In this document: piece by piece, positions 10,163-19,962 of the stretch
How the letters are laid out: each line of letters begins with the position of its first letter
Position numbering within the stretch: the first letter of the stretch is position 1
From: Chloroflexota bacterium
GTDB lineage: Bacteria > Chloroflexota > Dehalococcoidia > Dehalococcoidales > JAUVZV01
Length of the DNA: 43,723 nt
Direction of reading: 5' to 3'
NCBI GenBank assembly: GCA_030602375.1
Contig: JAUVZV010000003.1
Location: 1-43,723 of the forward strand
Translations under genes and position numbers: made by a program
Notes under the pieces: generated by a model
Told to the model about the DNA's origin: nothing
Seen by the model: the letters and a program-made list of their open reading frames with translations, nothing else
Database searches by the model: none

Positions 10163-11863
10163 ATGCGCGTATCAAAGTTATTCGGCAAGACCCAGAGGGA
10201 AATACCGGCTGAGGCTGACAATTTAAGTCACCAGTTACTTATCAAGGCCGGGATGATATATCAGGTTGCCGCCGGTATTTATTCTTATTTGCCCCTAGCC
10301 TGGAGGGTTTTCAAGAAGATAGAGAATATCATCCGCGAAGAGATGGACGCTTCGGGCGGGCAGGAGCTTAATATGCCGGTGCTACAGCCACTGGAACTGT
10401 GGCAGGAAACTGGACGTGACCTTGCCTTCGGTAAGGGGCTATTTACCCTTTCTGACCGCAGAGAAAGAAAGCTGGCTCTGGGTCCAACCCATGAGGAGAT
10501 TATCACCATCTTAGCCAGTCGCAATATAAAGAGCTACCGAGACCTGCCTCAGCTTTTGTATCAAATCCAGACCAAGTTCCGTGACGAGCCCCGCCCCAGG
10601 GGCGGGTTGATTAGAGTCCGTGAGTTTAGCATGAAAGACCTCTACAGCTTTGATGTTGATGAAGAGAGACTTGACCAGAGCTATAAGAAAATGCTTCAGG
10701 CCTATCGGAACATATATCATCGCTGTGGTCTCATTGCCCGAATGGTTGAAGCTGATAGCGGTGCTATTGGCGGTAAGGACTCACATGAGTTTATTGTGAT
10801 TACCGAAACCGGCGAGGACGAGGTTATCTACTGTGAGAGTTGTGGTTATTCAGCCAATGTGGAGAAGGCGCAGAGCATCAAGAGTAAGTCGGAAGATGAA
10901 AATCCCCTGCCCTTGGAGGAGGTCAGCACTCCAGGCATGGCTACGATTGAGGAAGTATCTGAATTCCTTAAAGTACCCAAAAACAAGACCCTTAAGGCAG
11001 TTTTTTACGTTACCGATGGCGAACTGGTTTTTGTCGTTATCCGGGGTGACATTGAAGTAAACGAGGTAAAACTCAAGAACGCCTTGAGGTGCTATGAACT
11101 TCGCCTGGCAACTGAAGCCGAAGTAAAGGAAGCCGGTATCGTGGCTGGTTCAGCCTCACCCATAGGTATAAAAGGTGTTAAAGTTATCGCCGATGAATCA
11201 ATAACGCTGGGGGCAAACCTTGTTGCTGGAGCTAACAAGCCGGATACCCATATTAAGAATGTTAATTACCCCAGGGATTTTAAGTTTGACCTCATGGCTG
11301 ATATTGCTAAAGCTAAAGCCGGAGAAGGCTGCCCCAAGTGCGGGAGTAAGTTAGCCTCAGTGGGGGGGATTGAAGTCGGGCATACCTTTAAATTGGGCAC
11401 CATCTTCAGTGAGAAATTGGGGGCATTCTTTATTGACTCAAGTGGTGCCTCTCATCCAATTCTCATGGGCTGTTATGGCATTGGGCTTGACCGCTTAATA
11501 GCGGCTTCAATTGAACAAAACCACGATGACAAGGGCATTATCTGGCCACTGCCCATTGCCCCTTATCACATCTATCTTTGCCCCCTTTATTTAGAAAATC
11601 CCGAGGTGAAAGCGGCTGCTGAAAATCTCTATGCTGACCTTGAGGCTGAAAGATTGGAAGTGCTTTTTGATGACCGCGAAGAATCACCGGGGGTAAAGTT
11701 CAATGACGGTGACCTCCTGGGAATACCTTTTCGGGTCACCATTAGCCCCCGGACCTTAAAGGCAAATAGTGTTGAGATAAAGCGGCGCTCAGAGAAAGAA
11801 TCTCAGCTTTTATTATTGGATGAGGCAGTCACCAAACTTAAAGAGCTTATCAAGGAGAGTTAG
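10163..11863 (+). CDS. proS: Prolyl-tRNA synthetase
   Basis: Class II aaRS motifs, LGPTHEEIIT, FRDEPRPRGGLIRVREFSMKDLYSFD, editing insertion. Confidence 0.96.
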   Translation: MRVSKLFGKTQREIPAEADNLSHQLLIKAGMIYQVAAGIYSYLPLAWRVFKKIENIIREEMDASGGQELNMPVLQPLELWQETGRDLAFGKGLFTLSDRRERKLALGPTHEEIITILASRNIKSYRDLPQLLYQIQTKFRDEPRPRGGLIRVREFSMKDLYSFDVDEERLDQSYKKMLQAYRNIYHRCGLIARMVEADSGAIGGKDSHEFIVITETGEDEVIYCESCGYSANVEKAQSIKSKSEDENPLPLEEVSTPGMATIEEVSEFLKVPKNKTLKAVFYVTDGELVFVVIRGDIEVNEVKLKNALRCYELRLATEAEVKEAGIVAGSASPIGIKGVKVIADESITLGANLVAGANKPDTHIKNVNYPRDFKFDLMADIAKAKAGEGCPKCGSKLASVGGIEVGHTFKLGTIFSEKLGAFFIDSSGASHPILMGCYGIGLDRLIAASIEQNHDDKGIIWPLPIAPYHIYLCPLYLENPEVKAAAENLYADLEAERLEVLFDDREESPGVKFNDGDLLGIPFRVTISPRTLKANSVEIKRRSEKESQLLLLDEAVTKLKELIKES

Positions 11864-11882
11864 GCTAACCTCAAAGTAAATG

Positions 11883-14288
11883 TCAAGCGCGCAGTGTAGC
11901 CCCAAACTCCTTGGCGAGCTTACTTAAAATCTGCTCCTGAACCTTGTCGACCTCCTCATCAGTCAGGGTGTACGTCAATGACTGGAAGGCAATTCTATAG
12001 GCAAGGGATTTTTTACTCCCCCCGATCTGCTCACCAGTATAGACATCAAAGAGGCTAACCTTACCTACCAAGGGGAAGCCCTTAATAATATCTAAGACCT
12101 GCTGATGGGTTACTTCGGCACCAACTACCAGAGCTATGTCCCGGATAGTGGCTGGAAACCGTGGTATCGGCTGGAACATTTTTTGACCCAGAGTAAGAGG
12201 TAAAAGCGAGGTCAGGTCAATCTCAAAAAGATAGGCAGCGTCGTCAGTAATATCAAAAGCCTTAAGTACCTGGGGATGCACTTCACCCAAAACACCCACC
12301 CTGCTGCCAGCTAAAACTATTGCTACCTGTTTAGTGGGATGCAAACTCTCGTCTTGAGCTTCCTCCAGGCTGGCTTCAACGTCCAGTTTGGTTAAAAGAC
12401 CCTCGACTACCCCTTTGACATCAAAAAAGTCAAAGGATTCATCTTGAGCCTGCCATGACCGCTCAAACCTGGGGCCACTTAAGATGCCACACACCACCTC
12501 ACGCTCCTCTGGCAGGTCATTTTGCCGCGGCAGGTATACCTTGCCCAACTCAAAAAGCCTAATGCTGCCCTCCTCATGTTTTCTATTGCCGGCAAGGGCA
12601 ACAAGAAGATTCGCCCGCAGATTGGGCCGGAGGTATTCCTGTTCTGTCGTCATCGGGTTAGCCAAGCGAAGGGGTAAGGGCTTAAGGGCATGAGAATCAG
12701 GCGAAAGCCTCTTCAGTGCCTCTAAACCAACCAGTGAATAGGTAATCACCTCTTGGAAGCCAAAACCGGTAAGACTGCGTCCTACCTTTTCCTTTAGAGC
12801 AGCTATGGGTTCAGGATTTTGCCTGGGTAGAGACTTACTGAGCAAGGTTTGAGGAATCTCATCATAGCCAATAATACGGGCTACCTCTTCGGCAAGGTCA
12901 ACTGCTTGCTGAATGTCACCGCGCCAGTACGGAATTGTAACCCGCACCTCTGAGGCTGAGTCTGCCACCTCAACCTCAAAACCCAGCAAAGTAAGCGCTC
13001 CTATTATCTGGTCCTGACTGAAACCAGTGCCCAAGAATTGGTTTATCCCCTCAGTAGATGTCAGGATGGGACTGCGCTCTTTCCTGCCCGGATAGACATC
13101 AATTATACCCTTAGCTGCCTTGCCACCAGCTAATTTAATAATGAGCTCGGTAGCCCTTCTTAAGGCTGGTATTGTCAGTTCCGGGCTAATACCCCTCTCA
13201 AATCGCATCGAGGCTTCACTAGGCAAAAGTAGCGACCTTGCGGTGTAGTGGATACTCACCGGATTAAAATTGGCTGCCTCAAGCAGCACCGAGGTAGTCT
13301 CTTGGCTAACCTCACTGTTAGCACCACCCATCACCCCGGCGATAGCTACCGCCCGCTCCTTATCGGCAATAACCAGCATATTACTAGCCAGCATTCGCTC
13401 CACCCCATCTAAAGAGACTATGGCCTCACCACTACCTGCCCGGCGGACGATGATTTGGCTGCCTTTTATCTTGGGGGAGTCAAAGGCGTGCAAGGGCTGC
13501 CCGTATTCCAGCATGACATAGTTGGTAACATCAACCACATTATTTATCGGGCGCATACCACAGGCAAGGAGCCGCTGTTGCATCCACCGGGGCGAGGGAG
13601 CTATCTTCACCCCCTGAATTAGGCTGGCACAATACCTGGGACCGAGGTCAGGGGCATCAATGGTAACTGCTACCTGTTGCTCTATGGTTGATGCCACCTC
13701 TTCATAGCTAACCTGGGGCAGTCTTATACCTTGCCGGGTAAGGGCAGCAATCTCCCTGGCGACACCGATGATTGACAGGCAATCAGCCCGGTTGGGGGTT
13801 ACCTCCAAATCAAAGACAGTATCTCCGAGGTAATCATCAAGGCTGGTGCCTACAGGTGCCTCATCTGGTAGAACCATAATCCCTTCATAGCTTTCAGAGA
13901 TACCCAACTCTTTCTCAGAGCAAATCATGCCACTGGAGGCAACACCACGAATTTTGGCTGATTTGAGGCGAATAGTTTCCCCGCTCTGTGGGTCGATAAG
14001 CTCAGCCCCAACATAAGCAAAAGCAACTTTATCACCAACTCTGAGGTTCGGGGCGCCACAGACAACGGTCTGCTGCTCCTTACCTAAACCAACCTTAACT
14101 AAATGAAGGCGGTCAGCATTGGGATGAGGGTCAACTCTAGTTATCTGACCGATGACAACATTCTCCCAACCACCAATGTCCTCTATTGTTTTGACCTCCA
14201 GACCTGCCATTGCCAGGCGGTGGGCTAAGTCAGAAAGGGGGAGGTTAATAGCCACGTATTCTTTTAGCCACTTAATTGATACCCTCAT
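11883..14288 (-). CDS. pheT: Phenylalanyl-tRNA synthetase beta subunit
   Basis: MRVSIKWLKEYV..., DLEVTPNRADCLSI, C-terminal anticodon-binding domain. Confidence 0.97.
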   Translation of the reverse strand: MRVSIKWLKEYVAINLPLSDLAHRLAMAGLEVKTIEDIGGWENVVIGQITRVDPHPNADRLHLVKVGLGKEQQTVVCGAPNLRVGDKVAFAYVGAELIDPQSGETIRLKSAKIRGVASSGMICSEKELGISESYEGIMVLPDEAPVGTSLDDYLGDTVFDLEVTPNRADCLSIIGVAREIAALTRQGIRLPQVSYEEVASTIEQQVAVTIDAPDLGPRYCASLIQGVKIAPSPRWMQQRLLACGMRPINNVVDVTNYVMLEYGQPLHAFDSPKIKGSQIIVRRAGSGEAIVSLDGVERMLASNMLVIADKERAVAIAGVMGGANSEVSQETTSVLLEAANFNPVSIHYTARSLLLPSEASMRFERGISPELTIPALRRATELIIKLAGGKAAKGIIDVYPGRKERSPILTSTEGINQFLGTGFSQDQIIGALTLLGFEVEVADSASEVRVTIPYWRGDIQQAVDLAEEVARIIGYDEIPQTLLSKSLPRQNPEPIAALKEKVGRSLTGFGFQEVITYSLVGLEALKRLSPDSHALKPLPLRLANPMTTEQEYLRPNLRANLLVALAGNRKHEEGSIRLFELGKVYLPRQNDLPEEREVVCGILSGPRFERSWQAQDESFDFFDVKGVVEGLLTKLDVEASLEEAQDESLHPTKQVAIVLAGSRVGVLGEVHPQVLKAFDITDDAAYLFEIDLTSLLPLTLGQKMFQPIPRFPATIRDIALVVGAEVTHQQVLDIIKGFPLVGKVSLFDVYTGEQIGGSKKSLAYRIAFQSLTYTLTDEEVDKVQEQILSKLAKEFGATLRA

Positions 14289-14298
14289 CTAGTAAACC

Positions 14299-15333
14299 TC
14301 AGAACTGCCTTAAGAATCTAAGGTCGCTGCCAAAAAAGAGCCTAATATCGTCAATCCCATAACGGAGCATTGGCAGGCGCTCGATACCCATGCCAAAGGC
14401 AAAGCCGCTATATACCTCTGGGTCATAGCCCCCACGCTCAAGGACCCGGGGGTGAACCATCCCCGCCCCCAGGATTTCAATCCAACCGCTATTACCACAC
14501 AGGCGGCAGCCACTTCCTTGGCAAACTGAACAGGCTACAGCCATTTCGGCGCCGGGTTCAACAAAGGGGAAATAGTCACAGCGAAAACGCAGTTTTCTAT
14601 CCTCACCAAAAAAACGGCGGGCAAACTCGTAAAGTGTCCCTTTAAGGTCAGCCATAGTAATGCCCACATCTACCGCCAGACCGTCAAGCTGATGGAACAT
14701 CGGGCTATGAGTGGCATCACTAGCCTCGTAGCGATAAACTTTACCCGCATTTATAGCACGAATTGGTGGCTTCAATTTCTCCATAATCCTAAGGTCAGCG
14801 GCAGTAGTGTGGGTACGCAGTAGTATTGGGCGCCCCCCAGCCTTGTAATCAACCCAGAGTGTTGCCATACTGTCACGGGCCGGGTGCTCTTCAGGAATGT
14901 TCAACCCCTCAAAGTTATAATAGTCCAACTCCACTTCTGGTGCTTCTACCACCTGAAAACCCATTGAGATAAAGATATCGAATATTTCCTTAAGCGTCTG
15001 GGTAATAGGGTGCAGGCGTCCTATCGGAATGGGACGGCCGGGCAAGGTAATATCAATGCCTGCCACCCTAGTAATGGTAGTTAGTTGTACCTTTTCCAGG
15101 GTTTTCTTTCTCTCGTCTAAGTTATTCTCTAAACTGGACTTAAGTTCGTTGGCGTAAGCACCAACGGTTTTCCTCTCCTCTAGAGGCAGTATCGTAAGGC
15201 TTCTTAAAATCTTGGTGAGCTCGCTTTTCCGGCCTAAATAGCAAACCCGCCAAGACTCAACTTCCCTAGCGTCTTTTATGTTCTCCAGCTCCCAAAGTGC
15301 CTTTTGTTTTAATTGCTCAAGTTGGGCTAACAT
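14299..15333 (-). CDS. pheS: Phenylalanyl-tRNA synthetase alpha subunit
   Basis: [58 protein letters not shown]. Confidence 0.97.
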   Translation of the reverse strand: MLAQLEQLKQKALWELENIKDAREVESWRVCYLGRKSELTKILRSLTILPLEERKTVGAYANELKSSLENNLDERKKTLEKVQLTTITRVAGIDITLPGRPIPIGRLHPITQTLKEIFDIFISMGFQVVEAPEVELDYYNFEGLNIPEEHPARDSMATLWVDYKAGGRPILLRTHTTAADLRIMEKLKPPIRAINAGKVYRYEASDATHSPMFHQLDGLAVDVGITMADLKGTLYEFARRFFGEDRKLRFRCDYFPFVEPGAEMAVACSVCQGSGCRLCGNSGWIEILGAGMVHPRVLERGGYDPEVYSGFAFGMGIERLPMLRYGIDDIRLFFGSDLRFLRQF

Positions 15334-15374
15334 TTTGCTGCCTTCGTTATATATTCTATATCTACCCTGGGCTC

Positions 15375-15408
15375 AAATAAAACTTCTCCCCGCACTAGCA
15401 AAGAGAAG
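15375..15408 (-). terminator. Rho-independent terminator/attenuator between rplT and pheS
   Basis: - strand CTTCTCTTTGC-TAGT-GCGGGGAGAAG (11 bp stem with G-U pairs) followed by TTTTATTT. Confidence 0.65.
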
Positions 15409-15436
15409 GTGGAGATAAAGAAGAGATTTAAGCAGT

Positions 15437-15802
15437 CTATATCTTTTCTTGAACTTTTCCTTTAACTACAGTCACCAAGTTATTGAAGGCTTCAGGCTCC
15501 CTAACTGCCATATCAGCCAGCATCTTACGGTTTAATATAATCCCAGACTTCTTTAAGCCATCGATAAACTGAGAATAGGTGAGTCCCTGAGCTCTAGCAG
15601 CGGCATTAACCCGTAAAATCCACAGCCGCCTCATATCACCCTTCCGCTCCCGGCGGTGGCGATAAGCATAGCTTAGAGATTTAAGCATTGCCTCATGAGC
15701 CTGCCGGTAGAGGGAGTGTCTGTTTGCCCTCTGTCCTTTAACCAGTTTCAATATCTTCTTGTGCCGACGGTGAGTGGTTACCCCTCCTTTTACTCGTGGC
15801 AA
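15437..15802 (-). CDS. rplT: 50S ribosomal protein L20
   Basis: [70 protein letters not shown]. Confidence 0.97.
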   Translation of the reverse strand: MPRVKGGVTTHRRHKKILKLVKGQRANRHSLYRQAHEAMLKSLSYAYRHRRERKGDMRRLWILRVNAAARAQGLTYSQFIDGLKKSGIILNRKMLADMAVREPEAFNNLVTVVKGKVQEKI

Positions 15803-15819
15803 GAGATTCCTCCTGTCTA

Positions 15820-16020
15820 CTACACCCCATAAGGTAAAAGCCTTCTTATTCGCTTCCGGTCAACACTGCTTAGAGGTATCATCTCATCAAAGAGACGCTT
15901 AGTGCGCGGCGCTTTTCTGCGGCGCAGATGGCTTTTACCACCCTTGGTGCGCATAATTTTGCCGCTACCGGTAATATGGAAGCGGCTCTGTGCCCCCTTA
16001 TGAGTTTTAATTTTCGGCAT
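15820..16020 (-). CDS. rpmI: 50S ribosomal protein L35
   Basis: [36 protein letters not shown]. Confidence 0.95.
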   Translation of the reverse strand: MPKIKTHKGAQSRFHITGSGKIMRTKGGKSHLRRRKAPRTKRLFDEMIPLSSVDRKRIRRLLPYGV

Positions 16021-16021
16021 C

Positions 16022-16585
16022 TTAAGATTCCTTCACTTCTGCTACTTCTGCTTTTTCCGCCCCCTTAGTTTTTGGGCCAGCTCCGGGCGAGAGAATTATA
16101 TTCATCCTCTTGCCTTCCATTACCGCCTGTCTAGAAAGAGAAGCCACCTCCTGAAGTGAGTCTGCCATTTTCATCAGTAACTTCCAGCCAATATCTGGAT
16201 GCGTGATTTCGCGCCCTCTAAATAGTATAGTAACTTTAACCTTAGCCCCCTCATCCAGTAGCTTCCTTACTAACTTGAGCTTAGCCCCAAAATCATGCTC
16301 GCTAATCTTTGGCCGCAGTCTGACCTCCTTTAAGAGAGAAATCTTTTGGCTTCTCCTTGCCTCTCGCTCCTTCTTCGTCTGCTCGTACTTATGCTTGCCG
16401 TAGTCAAGTAGACGGCACACCGGAGGCACTGCGGTCGGAGCCACCTCAACGAGATCCAGATTATGTTTTCTCGCCATCTCCTTGGCTTTATCCAGAGGCA
16501 TTATTCCCAGCTGCTCCCCCTTCCCCCCTACCAAACGTACCTCTCTAGCCAATACCCTCTCGTTAACACGTAGTTCCTTAACTAT
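16022..16585 (-). CDS. infC: Translation initiation factor IF-3, proposed AUA start
   Basis: IF-3 homology (AREVRLVGGKGEQLGIMPLDKAKEMARKHNLDLVEVAP) continues upstream of the called TTG (16552) as (I)VKELRVNERVLAREVRL, preceded by GGAGGTAGGTAGGAGT-ATA. Confidence 0.8.
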   Translation of the reverse strand: MVKELRVNERVLAREVRLVGGKGEQLGIMPLDKAKEMARKHNLDLVEVAPTAVPPVCRLLDYGKHKYEQTKKEREARRSQKISLLKEVRLRPKISEHDFGAKLKLVRKLLDEGAKVKVTILFRGREITHPDIGWKLLMKMADSLQEVASLSRQAVMEGKRMNIILSPGAGPKTKGAEKAEVAEVKES

Positions 16586-16665
16586 ACTCCTACCTACCTC
16601 CTCAAAATAGAGCTATCTTATAAGGAAAGACTAGCACATTCTTCAAACCTAATCAAATTATAACC

Positions 16666-18402
16666 CTAGGTGCTGGCTCTGTCTATGATTGCCTTGCGGA
16701 TATTCTCCTTGAAGCTGGCAAGCGACTCCGGCGGTAGCTCCTCACCACTGCGAAGACGCACTGAAACAGTAGCACTTTTCACTTCTTTATCTCCCACCAC
16801 CAGCATATACGGTATTTTGTCAAGTTGCGCCTGCCTGATTTTCAGGTTTACCGTCTCCGACCGAGCGTCAACTTCAACACGTACACCCTCAGTTTTAAGT
16901 TCATCAGCCAGCTTATGAGCATAGTCCAGATGACGGTCTGCGATTGGAATCACCACCACCTGAACCGGTGCCAGCCAAACCGGGAAGAGACCCCCATAGT
17001 GCTCAATAAGCGAAGCCAGAAAGCGTTCCATGCTACCCAGCACAGTGCGGTGTACCATTGCCACCAGATGCTCCTTGTTATCCTCCCCAATATAGGTAAC
17101 ATTAAAGCGCTGGGGAAGGTTAAAATCAACCTGAATCGTCGGACCCTGCCAGGCTTCAAACTTAATATCAATCTTGGGTCCATAAAATACACCCTGCCCC
17201 GGGTCTACATCATAGTCAAGCCTTACACGAGCCAGGGCTCGCTTTAGGGTTTCTGTAGCCTCCTCCCAAACCTGGATAGTGCCAGCATATTTCTCAGGTC
17301 GGGTAGAAAGAAACACCTGGTAACTGGTAAAACCAAAGCTTTTTACCATAAATAGGGCTAACTTAAGTACCCCCACCACCTCGTCTTCTAATTGGTCAAA
17401 GCGGCAAAAGATGTGGGCGTCATCCTGAGTAAAACCCCTGACTCTGGATAACCCGTGCAATACCCCGGAGCGCTCGTAGCGATAAACAGTGCCCAGTTCA
17501 GCGAAACGTAGCGGTAATTCACGGTAACTACGCTGTCTTGTCTTGTAAATCAAGATATGGCCCAGGCAGTTCATTGGTTTAATAATATATTCTTGACCAT
17601 CCACGTTCATCGGGCCATATAAGTAATCACGGTAGAATTCCCAGTGACCGCTGGTTTTCCATAAGTCAAGCTTGGCAATATGAGGAGTATAGACAATATC
17701 ATAGCCGCGTCTGATATGTTCGCCCCTCCAAAAATCCTCAATAATGCGGCGTACTACCGCCCCTTTAGGGTGCCAGTGGACAAGCCCCGGACCAGCCTCC
17801 TCATGGATACTAAAAAGGTCAAGCTCCTTGCCCAATTTCCTATGGTCGCGTCTGGCTGCTGCCTCAAGTTTCTTTAGGTGCTCATCTAAAGAAACTTTGG
17901 TCAGGAAAGCAACGCCATAGATTCGCTGCAACATAGGATTGTGCTCGTCACCCCGCCAGTAGGCGCCGGCAATACTAACTAACTTAAAAACCTTTATCTC
18001 GCCACTAGAATTCAGGTGAGGACCCCGACACAAATCAACAAACGAACCCTGCCGATATAGGCTCACCGTATCATCCGGGATTTCCTCAAGTAACTCCAGT
18101 TTATAGGGCTGAGCCGCAAAGAAGTTTCGAGCCTCCCCTTTATCTACCTCTTCTCTAACAAAAGGTTTACCTGCAGCGATTATCTCGGCCATTTTATTTT
18201 CAATAGCCGGCAAGTCGTCAGGTGAAAGTGAGCGGGGTAAATCAAAGTCATAATAAAAACCGTTCTCAATAGCTGGGCCAATGCCAAACTTGGCCTCAGG
18301 GAAAAGGGACAAAACCGCTTCCGCCATGACATGAGCCGCCGAATGCCGCATTTTCTCCAGCTTTGCCTCTTCGTTTGCCTGTTTTCTCTTACCGGAAACC
18401 AT
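16666..18402 (-). CDS. thrS: Threonyl-tRNA synthetase lacking N-terminal TGS domain
   Basis: Begins almost directly at the N2 editing domain (KMRHSAAHVMAEAV..., DLCRGPH), then class II catalytic core (KPMNCLGHILIY, RYERSGVLHGLSRVRGFTQDDAHIFC). Start moved to ATG 18402. Confidence 0.95.
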   Translation of the reverse strand: MVSGKRKQANEEAKLEKMRHSAAHVMAEAVLSLFPEAKFGIGPAIENGFYYDFDLPRSLSPDDLPAIENKMAEIIAAGKPFVREEVDKGEARNFFAAQPYKLELLEEIPDDTVSLYRQGSFVDLCRGPHLNSSGEIKVFKLVSIAGAYWRGDEHNPMLQRIYGVAFLTKVSLDEHLKKLEAAARRDHRKLGKELDLFSIHEEAGPGLVHWHPKGAVVRRIIEDFWRGEHIRRGYDIVYTPHIAKLDLWKTSGHWEFYRDYLYGPMNVDGQEYIIKPMNCLGHILIYKTRQRSYRELPLRFAELGTVYRYERSGVLHGLSRVRGFTQDDAHIFCRFDQLEDEVVGVLKLALFMVKSFGFTSYQVFLSTRPEKYAGTIQVWEEATETLKRALARVRLDYDVDPGQGVFYGPKIDIKFEAWQGPTIQVDFNLPQRFNVTYIGEDNKEHLVAMVHRTVLGSMERFLASLIEHYGGLFPVWLAPVQVVVIPIADRHLDYAHKLADELKTEGVRVEVDARSETVNLKIRQAQLDKIPYMLVVGDKEVKSATVSVRLRSGEELPPESLASFKENIRKAIIDRAST

Positions 18403-18425
18403 GACTAGGAATTCCCTCACTCAAT

Positions 18426-18480
18426 TAAATATAAACCTCTCACCCTTTAGGGATGAGAGGTTAAGCCCGATTACCCTCTC
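18426..18480 (-). promoter_or_regulatory. Attenuator-like leader element of thrS
   Basis: - strand GAGAGG (18480-18475) / CCTCTC (18460-18455) / GAGAGG (18441-18436): mutually exclusive 1:2 or 2:3 pairing; the 2:3 hairpin (AACCTCTCAtCCCTaaAGGGTGAGAGGTT) is followed by TATATTTAATT. Confidence 0.65.
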
Positions 18481-18546
18481 ACTCCAGCAAATGTATCAAA
18501 CTATCGAGCAAAACTGCCACTGGTATCGCCTTTTTCGTCAAAGCTT

Positions 18547-18575
18547 ATTATACCAGCCAGAAACCACATGTGCAA
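18547..18575 (-). promoter_or_regulatory. Sigma70-like promoter of thrS
   Basis: - strand TTGCAC-N17-TATAAT (plus coordinates 18570-18575 and 18547-18552). Confidence 0.75.
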
Positions 18576-18605
18576 TCATCCTGGTCTAGTACGGGTTAAG
18601 TCAGA

Positions 18606-18635
18606 TTGCTAGGTTCACCGGCAAGGTGGTATACT
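18606..18635 (+). promoter_or_regulatory. Sigma70-like promoter of MFS gene with palindromic spacer
   Basis: TTGCTA-N18-TATACT; spacer carries CACC-GGCAA-GGTG next to the -10. Confidence 0.6.
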
Positions 18636-18650
18636 GTCTTAAATATCCGC

Positions 18651-19796
18651 ATGATAAAGAAGATTTTCCCCATCCTAGCCCTTTCCATTTTTTCCGCCAT
18701 GCTCGGCATTGGCATAATTGCCCCCCTACTGCCCCTTTATGCCGAGAATTTGGGTGCTAGTGGAATCTGGATAGGCATAATTTTTGGCGCCTTCTCCATT
18801 TCAAGAGCTGCATTTGTGCCTCTCTTCGGCAGGCTATCCGACCGCAGTGGCCGCAAAATATTCCTCAGCATCGGCCTTCTTTCCTACTCAGTCATCTCAC
18901 TGGGCTACATATGGGCAAACAGTGTCGAACAACTGACCCTAATTCGACTTATCCATGGGGCTGCTGCCGGTATGATTCTTCCCATTGCGCAGGCTTACGT
19001 TGGTGACCTCTCTCCGGCTGGTGAGGAGGGGAAATGGATGGGCTACTTTAACGCTGCCTTCTTCACCGGTTTTGGTTTCGGCCCTCTTATGGGTGGGATA
19101 CTGACGGAACACCTAGGGATGACCGCCGCCTTTTCGGCCATGGGCGGCCTTAATTTACTGGCCTTCCTCTTGGTTCTCCTCTGGCTACCTGAAATTGAGC
19201 CAAGTAAAATTGCCCAGGACCACCATGCCTCCCTGCTAAAGCCTCTTACCAGCAGTGTAGTAAGGGGTCTTTTTAGTTTTCGGCTGGCCTTTTCCATGGG
19301 TAGAGGAATTTTTGTTACTTTCCTGCCTATCTTCGCCATGGTATATGTTGGTTTGGGTCCAACTCATATAGGGATACTGTTAGCAGTTACCATTTTACTT
19401 ATGTCAATACTCCAGGCATTTACCGGCAATATTGCTGACAAGCTCAATAGAAGAATGTTGGTCATTTTGGGGAGTCTAATCAATGTCATTTTCCTAGCGC
19501 TGATTCCTTTCGGGCACAGCTTCTGGCAGTTACTGGCGCTATGCGCCGTCGGCGGTATCGGTGGTGCCATCTCTATGCCGGCGGCTTCAGCACTGAATGT
19601 GGAAGAGGGGAGAAAGTTCGGCATGGGCTCAACCCTAGGCATATTTACCATGGCCTTCAGTATCGGTATGGCGGCAGGACCGATTTTAAGTGGCTTCGCG
19701 GCTGATTTTATTAATATTGACTCGGTATTCTACCTTGGGGCTGGGGCTGGAGTTATCGGAACCAGCCTACTTATCTTCTACTTTACCAGAGGATAA
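18651..19796 (+). CDS. MFS transporter
   Basis: 12-TM-like hydrophobic pattern, GRLSDRSGRK loop motif; start ATG 18651, the called start (18606) falls in the -35 box. Confidence 0.9.
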   Translation: MIKKIFPILALSIFSAMLGIGIIAPLLPLYAENLGASGIWIGIIFGAFSISRAAFVPLFGRLSDRSGRKIFLSIGLLSYSVISLGYIWANSVEQLTLIRLIHGAAAGMILPIAQAYVGDLSPAGEEGKWMGYFNAAFFTGFGFGPLMGGILTEHLGMTAAFSAMGGLNLLAFLLVLLWLPEIEPSKIAQDHHASLLKPLTSSVVRGLFSFRLAFSMGRGIFVTFLPIFAMVYVGLGPTHIGILLAVTILLMSILQAFTGNIADKLNRRMLVILGSLINVIFLALIPFGHSFWQLLALCAVGGIGGAISMPAASALNVEEGRKFGMGSTLGIFTMAFSIGMAAGPILSGFAADFINIDSVFYLGAGAGVIGTSLLIFYFTRG

Positions 19797-19875
19797 TATA
19801 AAACCCAATTCTAAGATACAGGCTTTATACTAACCCAACCCGGCTTAATTACCCCTATTTTAAGGCGCTTACATC

Positions 19876-19905
19876 TTGACAAAACCGAGATATTTCGCCT
19901 ATATT
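19876..19905 (+). promoter_or_regulatory. Promoter upstream of degV-family gene
   Basis: TTGACA-N18-TATATT. Confidence 0.65.
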
Positions 19906-19962
19906 TAACCACTGGGTCGAAAAATCGGGCTGAAGAAAAAATCATAGGTGAGGATTAATAAA

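Noticed and set aside
18420-18540. T-box riboswitch upstream of thrS
   Set aside because: No T-box consensus (AGGGTGGNACCGCG) or recognisable stem I features, and the leader is too short.
18401-18589. + strand 62-aa ORF in the thrS upstream region
   Set aside because: Lies over the thrS leader and promoter on the other strand; composition and start are not convincing.
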